The position numbers and the translations under genes were made by a program. DNA of 64,000 bases from Variovorax sp. OAS795 (GTDB lineage Bacteria > Pseudomonadota > Gammaproteobacteria > Burkholderiales > Burkholderiaceae_C): contig NZ_JBEPOH010000001.1 in assembly GCF_040546685.1 (NCBI RefSeq), forward strand, positions 2,976,001-3,040,000. The letters run 5' to 3'. Shown piece after piece: positions 1 through 9,292 of this stretch (the first letter of the stretch is position 1; every line of letters starts with the position of its first letter). Below the pieces are notes generated by a model that did not search any database, was not told where the DNA came from, and was given only the letters and a program-made list of their open reading frames with translations.

Positions 1-2
1 AC

Positions 3-659
3 TTCGACGAGCCCCTGCGCGGCAGTGTGTTCGGCTTTGCGCTGGCCCCGGCGGTGATCGCAGGCGTCGTTGGCGGCTGGACCGCCAAGACCTGGCTGGG
101 CGGATTGATCGCCGCCATCGTGGTCTTCATCGTCGCCTACCGCATCGGCCTGGCCAGGAAGCGCGGCGAGGCCAGCCACGACCCCGCGCCCGAAAAACGC
201 GCGGCCGAGCGCATCGGGCGCTTCGTCCACCAGCACCCCGACTGGCACCTGCGCCTGTACCGCACGCCGGCGGGCTTCCGGGTGCTGGCCATGCACGATG
301 TCTTCAGTCCGTCGGACCTGACCGTGGCCGACTGCTTTCATGCACTGGGCGTGGACAAGACCTACGCACGCATGTGCCGCAACCAGAACTGCTTCCGGGC
401 CCGCCTGAGTGCCAAGCCCTGGCGCATCGGCATCGGCGAGCACATCCGGCCACGCCCCGGCGTGTGGCCCGTGGCGCCTGAAAAGCTCCCCATGCGCGAT
501 GCCTGGGTGGCACGCTACGAAAAGGCCGCCGAGGGCCATGCCGCCTGCCAGTACCTGGAGAGCGCCGGCAACAGCGAGCGGGTGCATCCGAACGCGCTGG
601 CCGTGCAGCAGCTGCACGACGAACAGACCCGGGCGCACAGCGGACTGCCGATTGCCTGA
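3..659 (+). CDS. Hypothetical membrane-anchored protein (5' partial)
   Basis: The reading frame is open to the left edge of the window, so the true start probably lies upstream; the first internal start is GTG at 27. The N-terminal part has two hydrophobic stretches with small residues (VIAGVVGG, then LIAAIVVFIVAY), followed by an Arg/Lys-rich turn and a soluble domain of about 160 residues rich in His, Arg and Trp. I do not recognise the soluble domain. It reads as a cytoplasmic domain tethered to the inner membrane. rlmB starts 33 nt downstream on the same strand and may be co-transcribed. Confidence 0.7.
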   Translation, partial: FDEPLRGSVFGFALAPAVIAGVVGGWTAKTWLGGLIAAIVVFIVAYRIGLARKRGEASHDPAPEKRAAERIGRFVHQHPDWHLRLYRTPAGFRVLAMHDVFSPSDLTVADCFHALGVDKTYARMCRNQNCFRARLSAKPWRIGIGEHIRPRPGVWPVAPEKLPMRDAWVARYEKAAEGHAACQYLESAGNSERVHPNALAVQQLHDEQTRAHSGLPIA

Positions 660-692
660 GGGCGAGGGTGCGCATCCCTCGATAATCGGGGG

Positions 693-1439
693 ATGTCTTC
701 TCCCAAAGTGATCTTCGGCTTCCATGCCGTGGGCGTGCGCATCAAGACCGCGCCGAAATCGGTGCTCGAAGTGATGTTCGACACCAGCCGGCGCGACGCG
801 CGCATGAAACAGTTCATCGCGCGCGCGCAGGAAGCCGGCGTGCGGCTGGTCGAGGCCGACGGGCTGCGGCTTGCCAAGCTCGCGGGCAGCCACGGCCACC
901 AGGGCGTGGTGGCGCGGGTCGAACCCATCTCGCAGGTCCGCTCGCTTGACGAGCTCCTCGAAGGCCTCGAGGAAGCCGGCACCGTGCCCCTCCTGCTGGT
1001 GCTCGACGGCGTGACCGATCCGCACAACCTCGGCGCCTGCCTGCGCGTGGCCGATGGCGCCGGCGCGCATGCGGTCATCGCGCCCAAGGACCATGCCGCA
1101 GGCATCAACGCCACGGTGGCCAAGGTGGCGAGCGGTGCCGCCGAGACCGTGCCGTACTTCATGGTGACCAACCTGGCGCGAACGCTCAACGAACTCAAGG
1201 AACGCAGCATCTGGTGCGTCGGCACCAGCGACGACGCGCCCGGCACGCTCTACCAGAGCGATTTCAAGCGGCCGCTGGCGCTGGTGCTCGGCGCCGAAGG
1301 CGAGGGCATGCGCCAGCTCACCCGCAAGACCTGCGACGAGCTCGTGAGCATTCCGATGGCCGGCGCGGTCGAAAGCCTCAACGTCTCGGTGGCGAGCGGC
1401 GTGTGCCTCTACGAAGCCATGCGGCAGCGCGGCGCCTGA
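693..1439 (+). CDS. rlmB: 23S rRNA (guanosine-2'-O-)-methyltransferase RlmB
   Basis: SPOUT-class methyltransferase of 248 aa, the usual RlmB length. The family methylates the 2'-O of G2251 in 23S rRNA using S-adenosylmethionine. Visible motifs are NLGACLRVADGAGAH (SPOUT motif 1), LVLGAEGEGM (motif 2) and SIPMAGAVESLNVSVASG near the C-terminus (motif 3, the trefoil-knot cofactor site). The N-terminal substrate-binding domain (residues 1-80) includes the typical FGFHAV start. The ATG follows a GGGG stretch. Confidence 0.93.
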   Translation: MSSPKVIFGFHAVGVRIKTAPKSVLEVMFDTSRRDARMKQFIARAQEAGVRLVEADGLRLAKLAGSHGHQGVVARVEPISQVRSLDELLEGLEEAGTVPLLLVLDGVTDPHNLGACLRVADGAGAHAVIAPKDHAAGINATVAKVASGAAETVPYFMVTNLARTLNELKERSIWCVGTSDDAPGTLYQSDFKRPLALVLGAEGEGMRQLTRKTCDELVSIPMAGAVESLNVSVASGVCLYEAMRQRGA

Positions 1440-1449
1440 CGCCGCTGCG

Positions 1450-2655
1450 CTAGCCCTTGGGCAGCGGGGCGGCCTTGCGATGGAAGTACACCCGCTCGGC
1501 CGCGCGCCGCATCAGCGGCGTGCCGAGCAGGCGGTTGAACATCCAGTCGCTCTGGAAGTGATCGAAGGCCCAGCGCAGGGCCCGCTTCACTCGGAAGCGC
1601 GGATAGCCGCGCACGAACCAGCCTGCCGGGTCGTCCACCTCGCCGCGGATGAATCGTGCGATGGCTTCGCCGGCGCGCCCGCCATGCTGGAGCGCTGTAT
1701 GGATGCCGCCCGCGGTCACCGGCGACACCATGCCCGCCGCATCGCCCACCAGCAGCGCACGCTCGCGTGCCACCATCGGCAGCACGCCGCCGCACGGAAT
1801 CATGCCTGCGCGAATCGCCACGGGGGGCGCATCGCCCGGCGCGACCACCGAGGCGATCTTGCACAGCAGCGGATCGAGCCGGAGCGCCGGCCGAGCCTGC
1901 CGGCCCACGCGGCGCGCGAGTCCGATCTGGCTCACGCCGACCCCGTCCAGCGCCCATCCGATGTAGCCCGGCGCCAATTGGCGATCGATGAAGCAATGCA
2001 GGAAACCGGGTGCCATGCGAGCGCCCAGGTATTCGTGTTCGATGCCGTAGAGGAAGCGCGTGTTGCGCGACAGTCCGAGCGCCTTGGCGACACGTGAATG
2101 CGGCCCGTCCGCACCCACGATGTAGCGGGCAGAAACGCAGGTGCCGCGGTGGGGTCCATGGGCGAGCGGAACTTCCCAGTGGCCGTTCGTCCACAGCGCC
2201 TGTTCGAACAGGGTGCCAAGCTGCACGTCGACGCCGCTGGCGCGCGCGGAGCCGGCCATCCAGTCGAGCAGGGCGGGCGCATCGGTGGCCCAGAACCAAT
2301 AGCCCGGCGCGTGCAGGTCCACATGGCGCATGTCGGGCGAATACAGCCGCACGCCGTCGATGCGGCGCACCAGCGCCGGCGGCACTTCGGCCAGCCAGGG
2401 AACGGTGTCGACCGCGTCCTTGACGATGATGCCGGTGGTATGGAGCTTGGCGCCGGCCGTGGTTTTCTTTTCGAGCACCATCACACTGAGCCCCGCGAGG
2501 GCCGCAGCGCGGGCGCAGGCCAGTCCGGCAAAGCTGGCGCCGACCACGAGCAGGTCGACCGAGGTGTCCACGGCGCGCGCCGCCGGCGGCGCGAAGCCGC
2601 TTGCTGTGAAGGAATCGGAAACGTCGGAGAGGGAAAACCGAGGGGAGACGTGCAT
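1450..2655 (-). CDS. FAD-dependent oxidoreductase, geranylgeranyl-reductase family
   Basis: Flavoprotein of 401 aa. The N-terminal Rossmann FAD site is VVGASFAGLACARAAALAG, with an acidic end to the second strand (VLEKK). The C-terminal FAD motif is VGDAAGMVSPVTAGGIHTAL, typical of the geranylgeranyl-reductase/UbiH-like group. Members reduce or hydroxylate isoprenoid or aromatic substrates with NAD(P)H, but the substrate here cannot be read from sequence. It is convergent with rlmB (10 nt apart). Confidence 0.8.
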   Translation of the reverse strand: MHVSPRFSLSDVSDSFTASGFAPPAARAVDTSVDLLVVGASFAGLACARAAALAGLSVMVLEKKTTAGAKLHTTGIIVKDAVDTVPWLAEVPPALVRRIDGVRLYSPDMRHVDLHAPGYWFWATDAPALLDWMAGSARASGVDVQLGTLFEQALWTNGHWEVPLAHGPHRGTCVSARYIVGADGPHSRVAKALGLSRNTRFLYGIEHEYLGARMAPGFLHCFIDRQLAPGYIGWALDGVGVSQIGLARRVGRQARPALRLDPLLCKIASVVAPGDAPPVAIRAGMIPCGGVLPMVARERALLVGDAAGMVSPVTAGGIHTALQHGGRAGEAIARFIRGEVDDPAGWFVRGYPRFRVKRALRWAFDHFQSDWMFNRLLGTPLMRRAAERVYFHRKAAPLPKG

Positions 2656-2767
2656 AGGGCGTGCTGACTTCTGCGTAACGCACCGCGGTTTGCGGTGCGC
2701 ACGCGAAGTTAGCTACGCCATGTGCGTGCGGCGTGAAGCCTGTGTGAAGCCGAACGGCGCGGCAAAT

Positions 2768-2938
2768 TCAGGATGGATCCTTGGTGCGCGTGCGCGCCAC
2801 CGCGCTGAAGATGCCGATGCCCAGGATGATCAGCGCACCGATGCCGATATAGAGCGTGGGCACACCGGCCACCGAGGCACCCCAGGCGATGCCGGCCAGG
2901 AAAATCAGAAAACCGATCATGTAGAGCGCAAAAGACAT
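2768..2938 (-). CDS. Small hydrophobic membrane protein (56 aa)
   Basis: A 56-residue frame starting MSFALYMIGFLIFLAGIAWG, with a second hydrophobic stretch LYIGIGALIILGIGIF and a basic tail ending RTRTKDPS. Two transmembrane helices in a short hairpin fit the length. It sits alone between the flavoprotein and the acetyltransferase. No function is assignable. Confidence 0.7.
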   Translation of the reverse strand: MSFALYMIGFLIFLAGIAWGASVAGVPTLYIGIGALIILGIGIFSAVARTRTKDPS

Positions 2939-3096
2939 GCTTGTTCCCCCGAGAGTTTTGATGAGTTGCAGTATCCCGGGCGCTTCGGCAAGCAGCAGAG
3001 GCCTTAGTCCCCAGTCTCTGTGGGAACTTGCCTACTGCTTGGGCACAGCGTCCGACAAAATCCGTCCTGCCCTTGCCTGTTCGAAAAGGAACACCC

Positions 3097-3618
3097 ATGC
3101 GCCTGGTCCCCTGCACCGAGGAAGCCCACGCGGACGCCATCCTCGCCATCCTCAACGAAGCGATCGTCAACTCGACCGCGCTGTACGACTACAAGCCGCG
3201 CACGCCGGAGAGCATGGTGGCGTGGTTCGCCACCAAGCGTGCCAACGGCTACCCGGTGATCGGCGCGCAGGACGACAGCGGCCAGCTGCTCGGCTTTGCG
3301 AGCTTCGGCGCATTCCGCGGCTTTCCCGCCTACAAGTACACGGTCGAGCATTCGGTGTATGTCGAGGCGGGCCATCGCGGCGCCGGACTCGGCCGCACGC
3401 TCATGGAGGCGGTCATTGCCGAGGCGGTGGCGCGCGAGGTGCACGTCATGGTGGGCGCCATCGACGCCGCGAATGCCGGCAGCATCGCGCTTCATGAGCG
3501 GCTCGGCTTCGCGCATGCCGGCACCGTGCGGCAGGCCGGCTTCAAGTTCGGCCGATGGCTCGACGTGGCCTTCTACCAGCGCATCCTCTCGACGCCGCTC
3601 CACCCCGTCGACGGCTGA
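3097..3618 (+). CDS. GNAT N-acetyltransferase, phosphinothricin-acetyltransferase-like
   Basis: 173-aa single-domain GNAT enzyme. The acetyl-CoA pyrophosphate loop is HRGAGLGRTLM and the late motif is NAGSIALHERLGFAHAGT, both close to the phosphinothricin/methionine sulfoximine acetyltransferase (Pat/Bar, YwnH) group. The N-terminal AILAILNEAIVNSTALYDY also fits that group. Start chosen at ATG 3097, preceded by AAAGGA. Substrate is not determined. Confidence 0.85.
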   Translation: MRLVPCTEEAHADAILAILNEAIVNSTALYDYKPRTPESMVAWFATKRANGYPVIGAQDDSGQLLGFASFGAFRGFPAYKYTVEHSVYVEAGHRGAGLGRTLMEAVIAEAVAREVHVMVGAIDAANAGSIALHERLGFAHAGTVRQAGFKFGRWLDVAFYQRILSTPLHPVDG

Positions 3619-3626
3619 GCCGGCGC

Positions 3627-4592
3627 TCAGGCGGCTTCTTCGGCGCTGGCGCGCTCCAGCATCTGGATGGTGCCGGCGTCCAGCTTCAGCTGGGTGGCGA
3701 CCACGAGTTCCTCCAGCTGCGCGATGGAGGTTGCGCTGGCAATCGGCGCCGTGATCGAGGGGCGTGCGATCTGCCAGGCGATGGCCACTTGCCCCGGCTT
3801 GGCGTTGTACTGCTGCGCCACCTTGTCGAGGGCTTCGAGAATGCGCAGCCCGCGCGGGTTCAGGTACTTGCGGGTGGTGTTGGCGCCGCGTGCGCTCTTG
3901 GCGGCGTCGGCATCGGTGCGGTACTTGCCGGTCAGGAAGCCGGCCGCCAGCGCATAGAAGTTGATCACGCCCACTTCGCGCTTCACGCACAGCGGCTCCA
4001 GCGCCTCTTCGAACACCGCGCGGTCGTAGAGGTTGTAAAGCGGTTGCAGGCTTTCGTAGCGCGCGATGCCAAGGCGTTCCGACACGTCGAGCGCCTCGGC
4101 CAGTCGCAGGGCGCTGTAGTTCGAGGCCCCGATGGCGCGCACCTTGCCCGCCTTGACGAGGTCGTCGAAGGCGCCCAGCGTGTCCTCCAGCGGCGTGGCG
4201 GCATCGTCGTCGTGCGACTGGTACAGGTCGATGTAGTCGGTCTGCAAGCGCTTGAGCGATGCTTCCACCGCTTCGCGGATGTAGGCTGGCGACAGCCCCG
4301 ACTTGCCTTCGCCCATCGGCTTGCCGACCTTGGTTGCGAGCACCACGCGGTTGCGCTTGCCGCTCTGCTTGAGCCACTTGCCGATGAGGGTCTCCGACTC
4401 GCCGCCCGTGTGGCCCGGCACCCAGCTCGAATAGACATCGGCCGTGTCGACGAAGTTGAATCCGGCATCGAGCCAGGCGTCGAGCAGGCGGAACGACGTG
4501 GCTTCATCCACCGTCCAGCCGAACACGTTGCCGCCGAAGGCGAGCGGCGAAACCAGCAGGCCGGAGCGGCCGAGGGGGCGGAGTTGCGACAT
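3627..4592 (-). CDS. Aldo/keto reductase
   Basis: 321-aa NADPH-dependent aldo/keto reductase of the YajO/YhdN-like group. The catalytic tetrad is visible: Asp and Tyr in TADVYSS, Lys in ATKVGKPMG, and His in DLYQSHDDD. The N-terminal QLRPLGRSGLLVSPLAFGG strand is typical. The ATG at 4592 has GGAAGGAAACAATCTC upstream. It lies 32 nt downstream of the ChrA pair on the same strand. Confidence 0.9.
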   Translation of the reverse strand: MSQLRPLGRSGLLVSPLAFGGNVFGWTVDEATSFRLLDAWLDAGFNFVDTADVYSSWVPGHTGGESETLIGKWLKQSGKRNRVVLATKVGKPMGEGKSGLSPAYIREAVEASLKRLQTDYIDLYQSHDDDAATPLEDTLGAFDDLVKAGKVRAIGASNYSALRLAEALDVSERLGIARYESLQPLYNLYDRAVFEEALEPLCVKREVGVINFYALAAGFLTGKYRTDADAAKSARGANTTRKYLNPRGLRILEALDKVAQQYNAKPGQVAIAWQIARPSITAPIASATSIAQLEELVVATQLKLDAGTIQMLERASAEEAA

Positions 4593-4624
4593 GAGATTGT
4601 TTCCTTCCTGAAAAGAGACGGGGA

Positions 4625-5233
4625 TCAGACGAAGCCCACGGCGCCGAGCAGCGCACCCGCGCCCAGCAGCCAGAGCAGATGGATTCGCGTGCGCCAGACG
4701 ACCAGCGTGGCCACCGCGCTGAGCAGCCACAGGTGCCATGCGGGCGCGTCGCCCGCGTGGTTGCCGGCCGCCAGCACCCAGCCCGTGGCGATCAGCAGGC
4801 CCACCACGACCGGCGCCATGCCCTGCTTGAAGGCGCGCACGCCGCGCCGGTCGCGGTTGCGGTGGCCCCAGCGCGTGGCAAGGTAGGTGAGGGTGGTGCT
4901 CGGCAGCATGATGCCGACCATGGTGACCAGGAGCCCGAAGAAGCCGAGCAGCCAGGCGCCCGGCCCCGCGCCGATGCCGCCGCCGGCATTGAGCCCGACG
5001 TTCCAGCCCATGAGCGCCACGAAGAGCACGTTCGGCCCCGGCGCGGCCTGGGCAATGGCGACCGACGAACTGAACTGCGCGTCGGTCAGCCAGCCATGCT
5101 GCGCCACGAGGTAACGGTGCATGTCGGGAACAGTGGTGATGGCGCCGCTGATCGACAGCAGCGAGAGCAGCAGGTACTGGCCGAAGAGCGCCAGCCAGTC
5201 GTGCCACTGCATGGCGATGGCGACGTGGCTCAT
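4625..5233 (-). CDS. Chromate transporter, C-terminal-half ChrA protein
   Basis: 202-aa membrane protein of the CHR family, whose members export chromate or related oxyanions. Here ChrA is split into two single-domain proteins. The signature region GPNVLFVALMGWNVG corresponds to the conserved PGP(N) motif. About six hydrophobic segments are visible. Its start overlaps the stop of the upstream half by 4 nt (ATGA), so the two are translationally coupled. Confidence 0.85.
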   Translation of the reverse strand: MSHVAIAMQWHDWLALFGQYLLLSLLSISGAITTVPDMHRYLVAQHGWLTDAQFSSSVAIAQAAPGPNVLFVALMGWNVGLNAGGGIGAGPGAWLLGFFGLLVTMVGIMLPSTTLTYLATRWGHRNRDRRGVRAFKQGMAPVVVGLLIATGWVLAAGNHAGDAPAWHLWLLSAVATLVVWRTRIHLLWLLGAGALLGAVGFV

Positions 5234-5820
5234 GCGCCGATCTTCCGCCAGGTCCACGCGCAGGCCACGCCGCCCACCGCCAGCAGCACCCATCCCAGGG
5301 GAATCTTCAAAAGGACGATGGCGCCGAACACCAGCGCGACAAACGCCAGGCAGGCACCGAAGCCGAGCGGGTGCCTGCGCAGTTGCGGAATCAGCTTGAT
5401 GCCGGTGGCCGCGATCAGGCCGCCCGACACCGCGCCCATGCCGCGCAGCGCGGCGGCCACCTGCGGGTTGGCGGCATAGTGGGCATAGAGCACGGCCAGC
5501 ACCAGGATGACGACCAGCGGCACCGTCAGCATGCCTGCCACCGCGGCCACGGCGCCACGCAGTCCGAAGTAGCGGTCGCCGATCATCAAGGCCAGGTTGA
5601 TCACGTTCGGGCCGGGCATCACCTGGGCCACGGCCCAGTCCTCGAGAAACTGCTCGGGCGTGAGCCAGCGCTTTTTCTCCACCATCTCGCGCTGGACGAT
5701 GGCGAGTACGCCACCGAAACCTTGCAGCGCAAGCCAGGTGAATGAAACAAAAAGGTCGCGTGGCGACGTGGGTTGCGCGGGGACGGTCGGCGCCGCCGCG
5801 CCTGGAGGGGACGGATGCAT
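5230..5820 (-). CDS. Chromate transporter, N-terminal-half ChrA protein
   Basis: 196-aa CHR-family half-transporter. Motifs include FGGVLAIVQREMVEKKRWL and MPGPNVINLALMIGDRYFG, the canonical GGxxA and PGPN elements of the N-terminal ChrA half. Start placed at ATG 5820 (MHPSPPGA); a longer frame exists but lacks a clear start signal. It pairs with the overlapping gene downstream. Confidence 0.85.
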   Translation of the reverse strand: MHPSPPGAAAPTVPAQPTSPRDLFVSFTWLALQGFGGVLAIVQREMVEKKRWLTPEQFLEDWAVAQVMPGPNVINLALMIGDRYFGLRGAVAAVAGMLTVPLVVILVLAVLYAHYAANPQVAAALRGMGAVSGGLIAATGIKLIPQLRRHPLGFGACLAFVALVFGAIVLLKIPLGWVLLAVGGVACAWTWRKIGA

Positions 5821-5902
5821 GTGCGAGCGATTATCGTAGCCAAGCCTGCAAAGTGCCGGGCATCGGGCTGACATGCCCCTCGAACGCTCCACGGGAAACT
5901 CC

Positions 5903-6826
5903 ATGCTCATGCAACTTCGCGCTTTGTTCGATCTCTGCAAGGAGGCTGTCGCCTCGTGGTCGAACGACTACGCACCCAGCATGGGCGCCGCGCTGGCCTA
6001 CTACACGGTGTTCTCGATCGCGCCGCTGCTGCTGATCGTCATCGCCGTGGCCGGCCTGGTGTTCGGCCGGGAAGCCGCGCGCGGCGAGATCTTCCTGCAG
6101 CTCGCGGACCTCATGGGCGCGCAGGGTGCGGCCGCGGTGCAAGGCATGCTGCAGGCGGTCAACAAGCCGGCCGAAGGCGTCGTGGCGACGGTCGTGGGCA
6201 TCGGCTTGCTGGTGATCGGCGCAACCACCGTCTTCGGCGAACTGCAGGATGCGCTCGACCGCATCTGGCGCGCACCGGCGCGCGCCAGGAACAAAGGCCT
6301 GTTCACGCTGCTGCGCGTGCGGCTCTTGTCGTTCACCATGATCATGGGCATCGGCTTCCTGCTCATGGTGTCGCTGGTGGCCAGCGCGGCGCTGGCGGCG
6401 CTCGGCAAATGGTGGTCGCCGGTGTTCGGGGCCTGGGCCGCTTTGGCGCAGGTAGTGAACTTCGTCTTCAGCTTTGCCATGGTGACGGTGATCTTCGCGA
6501 TGATCTACAAGATCATGCCGCGCGCCAAGGTGCAGTGGCGCGACGTGTGGGTGGGTGCCGGGGTCACGGCGCTGCTCTTCACGGTGGGCAAGCACCTCAT
6601 CGGCCTGTACATCGGCAAGAGCAGCGTGGCTTCGGGCTACGGCGCCGCGGGCTCGCTGGTGGTGGTGCTGGTGTGGGTGTACTACTCGGCGCAGATCTTC
6701 CTGCTGGGCGCGGAGTTCACCTGGGTGTATGCCAAGACCTACGGTTCGCTCAAGCATGCCGGGGACGGCAGCGAAAAGGCCAACCCCTCGCCCACGCGCG
6801 ACGCGCCGCTTCCGCCCAAGGACTAG
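5903..6826 (+). CDS. YihY/BrkB-family inner-membrane protein
   Basis: About 307 aa with six predicted membrane spans. Family hallmarks are SMGAALAYYTVFSIAPLLL in the first helix and YGAAGSLVVVLVWVYYSAQ in the last. The C-terminal tail is basic and proline-rich. ATG 5903 is preferred because GGGA lies 7 nt upstream; ATG 5873 would add ten residues. The family's molecular role is unsettled; it is a helical membrane protein once wrongly called RNase BN. Confidence 0.85.
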   Translation: MLMQLRALFDLCKEAVASWSNDYAPSMGAALAYYTVFSIAPLLLIVIAVAGLVFGREAARGEIFLQLADLMGAQGAAAVQGMLQAVNKPAEGVVATVVGIGLLVIGATTVFGELQDALDRIWRAPARARNKGLFTLLRVRLLSFTMIMGIGFLLMVSLVASAALAALGKWWSPVFGAWAALAQVVNFVFSFAMVTVIFAMIYKIMPRAKVQWRDVWVGAGVTALLFTVGKHLIGLYIGKSSVASGYGAAGSLVVVLVWVYYSAQIFLLGAEFTWVYAKTYGSLKHAGDGSEKANPSPTRDAPLPPKD

Positions 6827-7374
6827 CCCGCGAAGCCGCCTTCGTCGAGGAAGCGCTGCTCATCCGCGCTGCTGGTGCGGCCGAGCAGCTTGTTGCGGTG
6901 CGGGAATCGGCCGAAGCGCGCGATGATGTCGCGGTGCAGGACGGCGAAGCGCTGGGTGTTGGCATCGAGCGCCGCGTTCAGCTCGACCGAGCGTTCCTGG
7001 TCCGCCAGCGACTCGGAATGCATGAAGGGCAGGTAGAAGAAGCGCCGGAGCTCTTCGTCGATCTTCTGGTCGAGCCCGGCTTCGATCGCCGCGTGGGCGA
7101 TGGCAAGCGCCTTGGCATCGGTCGCGAAGGTGCGCGCCTGGCCGCGGAAGGTGTTGCGCGGAAACTGGTCGAGCAGCACCAGCAGGGCCAGGGCGCCTTC
7201 GGGCTCCTCGGCCCAATGGTCGAGTTCGCCGCGAGCGGCCGCCTCGTGCAGGGTGAGAAAGCGGGTGCCGAACTCGGCGTCGAAGGCGTCGTTCTTGGCA
7301 AACCAGCGTTCGGGTCCGGCATGGCGCCAGAAGCCGGTCACGTCGCGGGCGGCGGAAAGGTCGGGAGGGTTCAT
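6823..7374 (-). CDS. DUF924 family protein
   Basis: 183-aa all-helical protein of the DUF924 family. Characteristic blocks are FWRHAGPERWFAKNDAFD, LLDQFPRNTFRG and FFYLPFMHSESLADQERSV. The fold resembles TPR-like repeats; function is unknown. It converges on yihY, overlapping its stop by 4 nt. Confidence 0.88.
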   Translation of the reverse strand: MNPPDLSAARDVTGFWRHAGPERWFAKNDAFDAEFGTRFLTLHEAAARGELDHWAEEPEGALALLVLLDQFPRNTFRGQARTFATDAKALAIAHAAIEAGLDQKIDEELRRFFYLPFMHSESLADQERSVELNAALDANTQRFAVLHRDIIARFGRFPHRNKLLGRTSSADEQRFLDEGGFAG

Positions 7375-7508
7375 CGCCGCATTTTCTTTCAGCTTTGCGC
7401 CCGCGCGCCCTTGCGAGGGGGCCGTGAAAGTCGCGGTGGTGGCCGACAACGCCTTGCGCGCGGGCTGCCTATGCTGTGGCGGTCCTCATAACTCAGGAGA
7501 TAAAGCTC

Positions 7509-7958
7509 ATGAACCGATATGGCACCCTTTTGCGCGCAACCCTCATCGCCGGCCTGGCCAGTGCCGCGCTGGCCGGCTGCGGAATGATGTCGAAGTCGAA
7601 CACCGCGAGCTTCAGCGGCGCCATGAACGCCGCCAGCGAAGTGCCGCCCAACATGACGCGCGGCAGCGGCATGGCGGAGGCCTGGCTCAACAAGGACACC
7701 AATGTCCTGAAGTACAAGATCACCTACACCGGCCTCAGCGGCCCGGCCACGGCGGGCCACTTCCACGGCCCCGCGGCCGCGGGCGCGAATGCCGGCGTGG
7801 TGCTGCCGTTCGCCAACCCGGCCAGCCCGATCGAGGGCCAGGCCACGCTCACACCGGCGCAGGCCGCCGACCTGATGGCCGGCAAGTGGTACGCCAACAT
7901 CCACACCGCCGCGAATCCCGCGGGTGAAATCCGCGGGCAGATGCTGCCCAAGATGTAA
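7509..7958 (+). CDS. CHRD-domain lipoprotein
   Basis: 149 aa. The signal peptide ends in a lipobox, SAALAGCGM, so lipidation and export are expected. The rest is a CHRD domain: ASFSGAMNAASEVPP, AGHFHGPA and NIHTAANPAGEIRGQ are diagnostic. CHRD domains were named from chordin; the bacterial role is unknown. The ATG follows AGGAG by 8 nt. Confidence 0.88.
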   Translation: MNRYGTLLRATLIAGLASAALAGCGMMSKSNTASFSGAMNAASEVPPNMTRGSGMAEAWLNKDTNVLKYKITYTGLSGPATAGHFHGPAAAGANAGVVLPFANPASPIEGQATLTPAQAADLMAGKWYANIHTAANPAGEIRGQMLPKM

Positions 7959-8007
7959 GGGCGGCTGGTCAGCTTGCGGCCGCGGGGCTGGTGTCAAATG
8001 ACACCCC

Positions 8008-9213
8008 ATGACGACAAAGCCCCCGAAGCCCCGCACCGCACGCAAGAAGCCTTTCAACCATTTCGAGGCGCGGCGCGACGACATGCGCGCCGCACGCAAG
8101 GCCCTGGTGCTGCAGGGAGGAGGCGCGCTTGGCGCCTACCAGGCCGGCGTGTATGCCGCACTCAGCGAGACCGACCTGCAACCGCAATGGATCGCCGGGG
8201 TGTCGATCGGCGCGATCAACGCGGCGTTGATCGCGGGCAACGCGCCCGAAAAGCGGGTCGACCGGCTGCGCGAGTTCTGGCACCTGGTGTCCTCCGGGCC
8301 GGCGCAGCGCCTGCCAGCCTGGCTCGGAGACCGCGCCGCGCAAAACCAGTGGAGCGCCGTGATGGCTTCGCTGGTGGGCATTCCCGGTTTCTTCGAGCCG
8401 CGCTACGCGCCTTCGCTGCTGCTGGGCGCTGCGGCGCCGCTTTTAAGCTACTACGACACGGCGCCGCTCAGGCTCACGCTCGAGCGCCTGATCGACTTCG
8501 ACCGCATCAACGCCTGCGAGGCGCGCTTCAGCGTGGGCGCGGTCGACGTGCGCACCGGCAACTCGGTGTATTTCGACAACACGCGCCAGCGCATCGGCCC
8601 CGAGCACATCATGGCCAGCGGCGCACTGCCACCGGGCTTCGCGCCCGTCACCATCGATGGCGAGGACTACTGGGACGGCGGCATCGTCTCGAACACGCCG
8701 CTGCAATACGTGCTCGACATCCATCCGCGCTCCGAGCCGCTGGTGGTGCTGCAGGTCGATCTTTTCAATGCGCGCGGCGAGATGCCCCGCACGCTCGCGG
8801 GTGTGATGGAACGCCAGAAGGACATCACCTACTCGAGCCGCACCCGCATGAACACCGATGCGCTCGCCGCCAACCTGAACCTCCAGCAGGCGATCGCGGA
8901 CCTGATCTCCAAGCTGCCCGCACGGCTGCGCAACGACCCTTCAGTGCTGGCGGTGCAGGCCGAGCTCACGCACCACCCGATCGACATCTTCCACCTGATC
9001 TATCGCGACAAGCCCTACGAGCTCGAATCGAAGGACTACGAGTTCTCGCGCGCCGCCGTCGAAGAGCACTGGGAGGCCGGCGCGCGCGACATGCGCCGGA
9101 CCCTGGCGCACCCCGAAACGCTGCGCAGCGATGCCACCGTGAATGGCGTGACCACCTTCGATCTCGGCGAAGCGGGCATCGAACGCGTCAAGCGTCCCGG
9201 GCTGGCGCGCTGA
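8008..9213 (+). CDS. Patatin-like phospholipase
   Basis: 401-aa patatin-family serine hydrolase. The oxyanion-hole motif is [13 protein letters not shown], the nucleophile elbow is GVSIGAIN (GxSxG), and the catalytic Asp is in [12 protein letters not shown] (DG[GA]). Such enzymes hydrolyse acyl esters, often phospholipids, with a Ser-Asp dyad. No export signal is visible. It precedes the 3-hydroxybutyrate dehydrogenase by 79 nt, in line with a possible lipid or PHB link. Confidence 0.88.
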   Translation: MTTKPPKPRTARKKPFNHFEARRDDMRAARKALVLQGGGALGAYQAGVYAALSETDLQPQWIAGVSIGAINAALIAGNAPEKRVDRLREFWHLVSSGPAQRLPAWLGDRAAQNQWSAVMASLVGIPGFFEPRYAPSLLLGAAAPLLSYYDTAPLRLTLERLIDFDRINACEARFSVGAVDVRTGNSVYFDNTRQRIGPEHIMASGALPPGFAPVTIDGEDYWDGGIVSNTPLQYVLDIHPRSEPLVVLQVDLFNARGEMPRTLAGVMERQKDITYSSRTRMNTDALAANLNLQQAIADLISKLPARLRNDPSVLAVQAELTHHPIDIFHLIYRDKPYELESKDYEFSRAAVEEHWEAGARDMRRTLAHPETLRSDATVNGVTTFDLGEAGIERVKRPGLAR

Positions 9214-9292
9214 ATGCCCGGCGCAGTGGCAGCCGTGCGCGCCTGATTCCTGCAACCGCATCTTTCTTCTTCCAACCCTCAAGGACATTCAC

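Noticed and set aside
1409..2683. 424-aa minus frame overlapping the flavoprotein
   Set aside because: Arg/Ala/Gly-rich shadow of the 1450-2655 gene in another frame.
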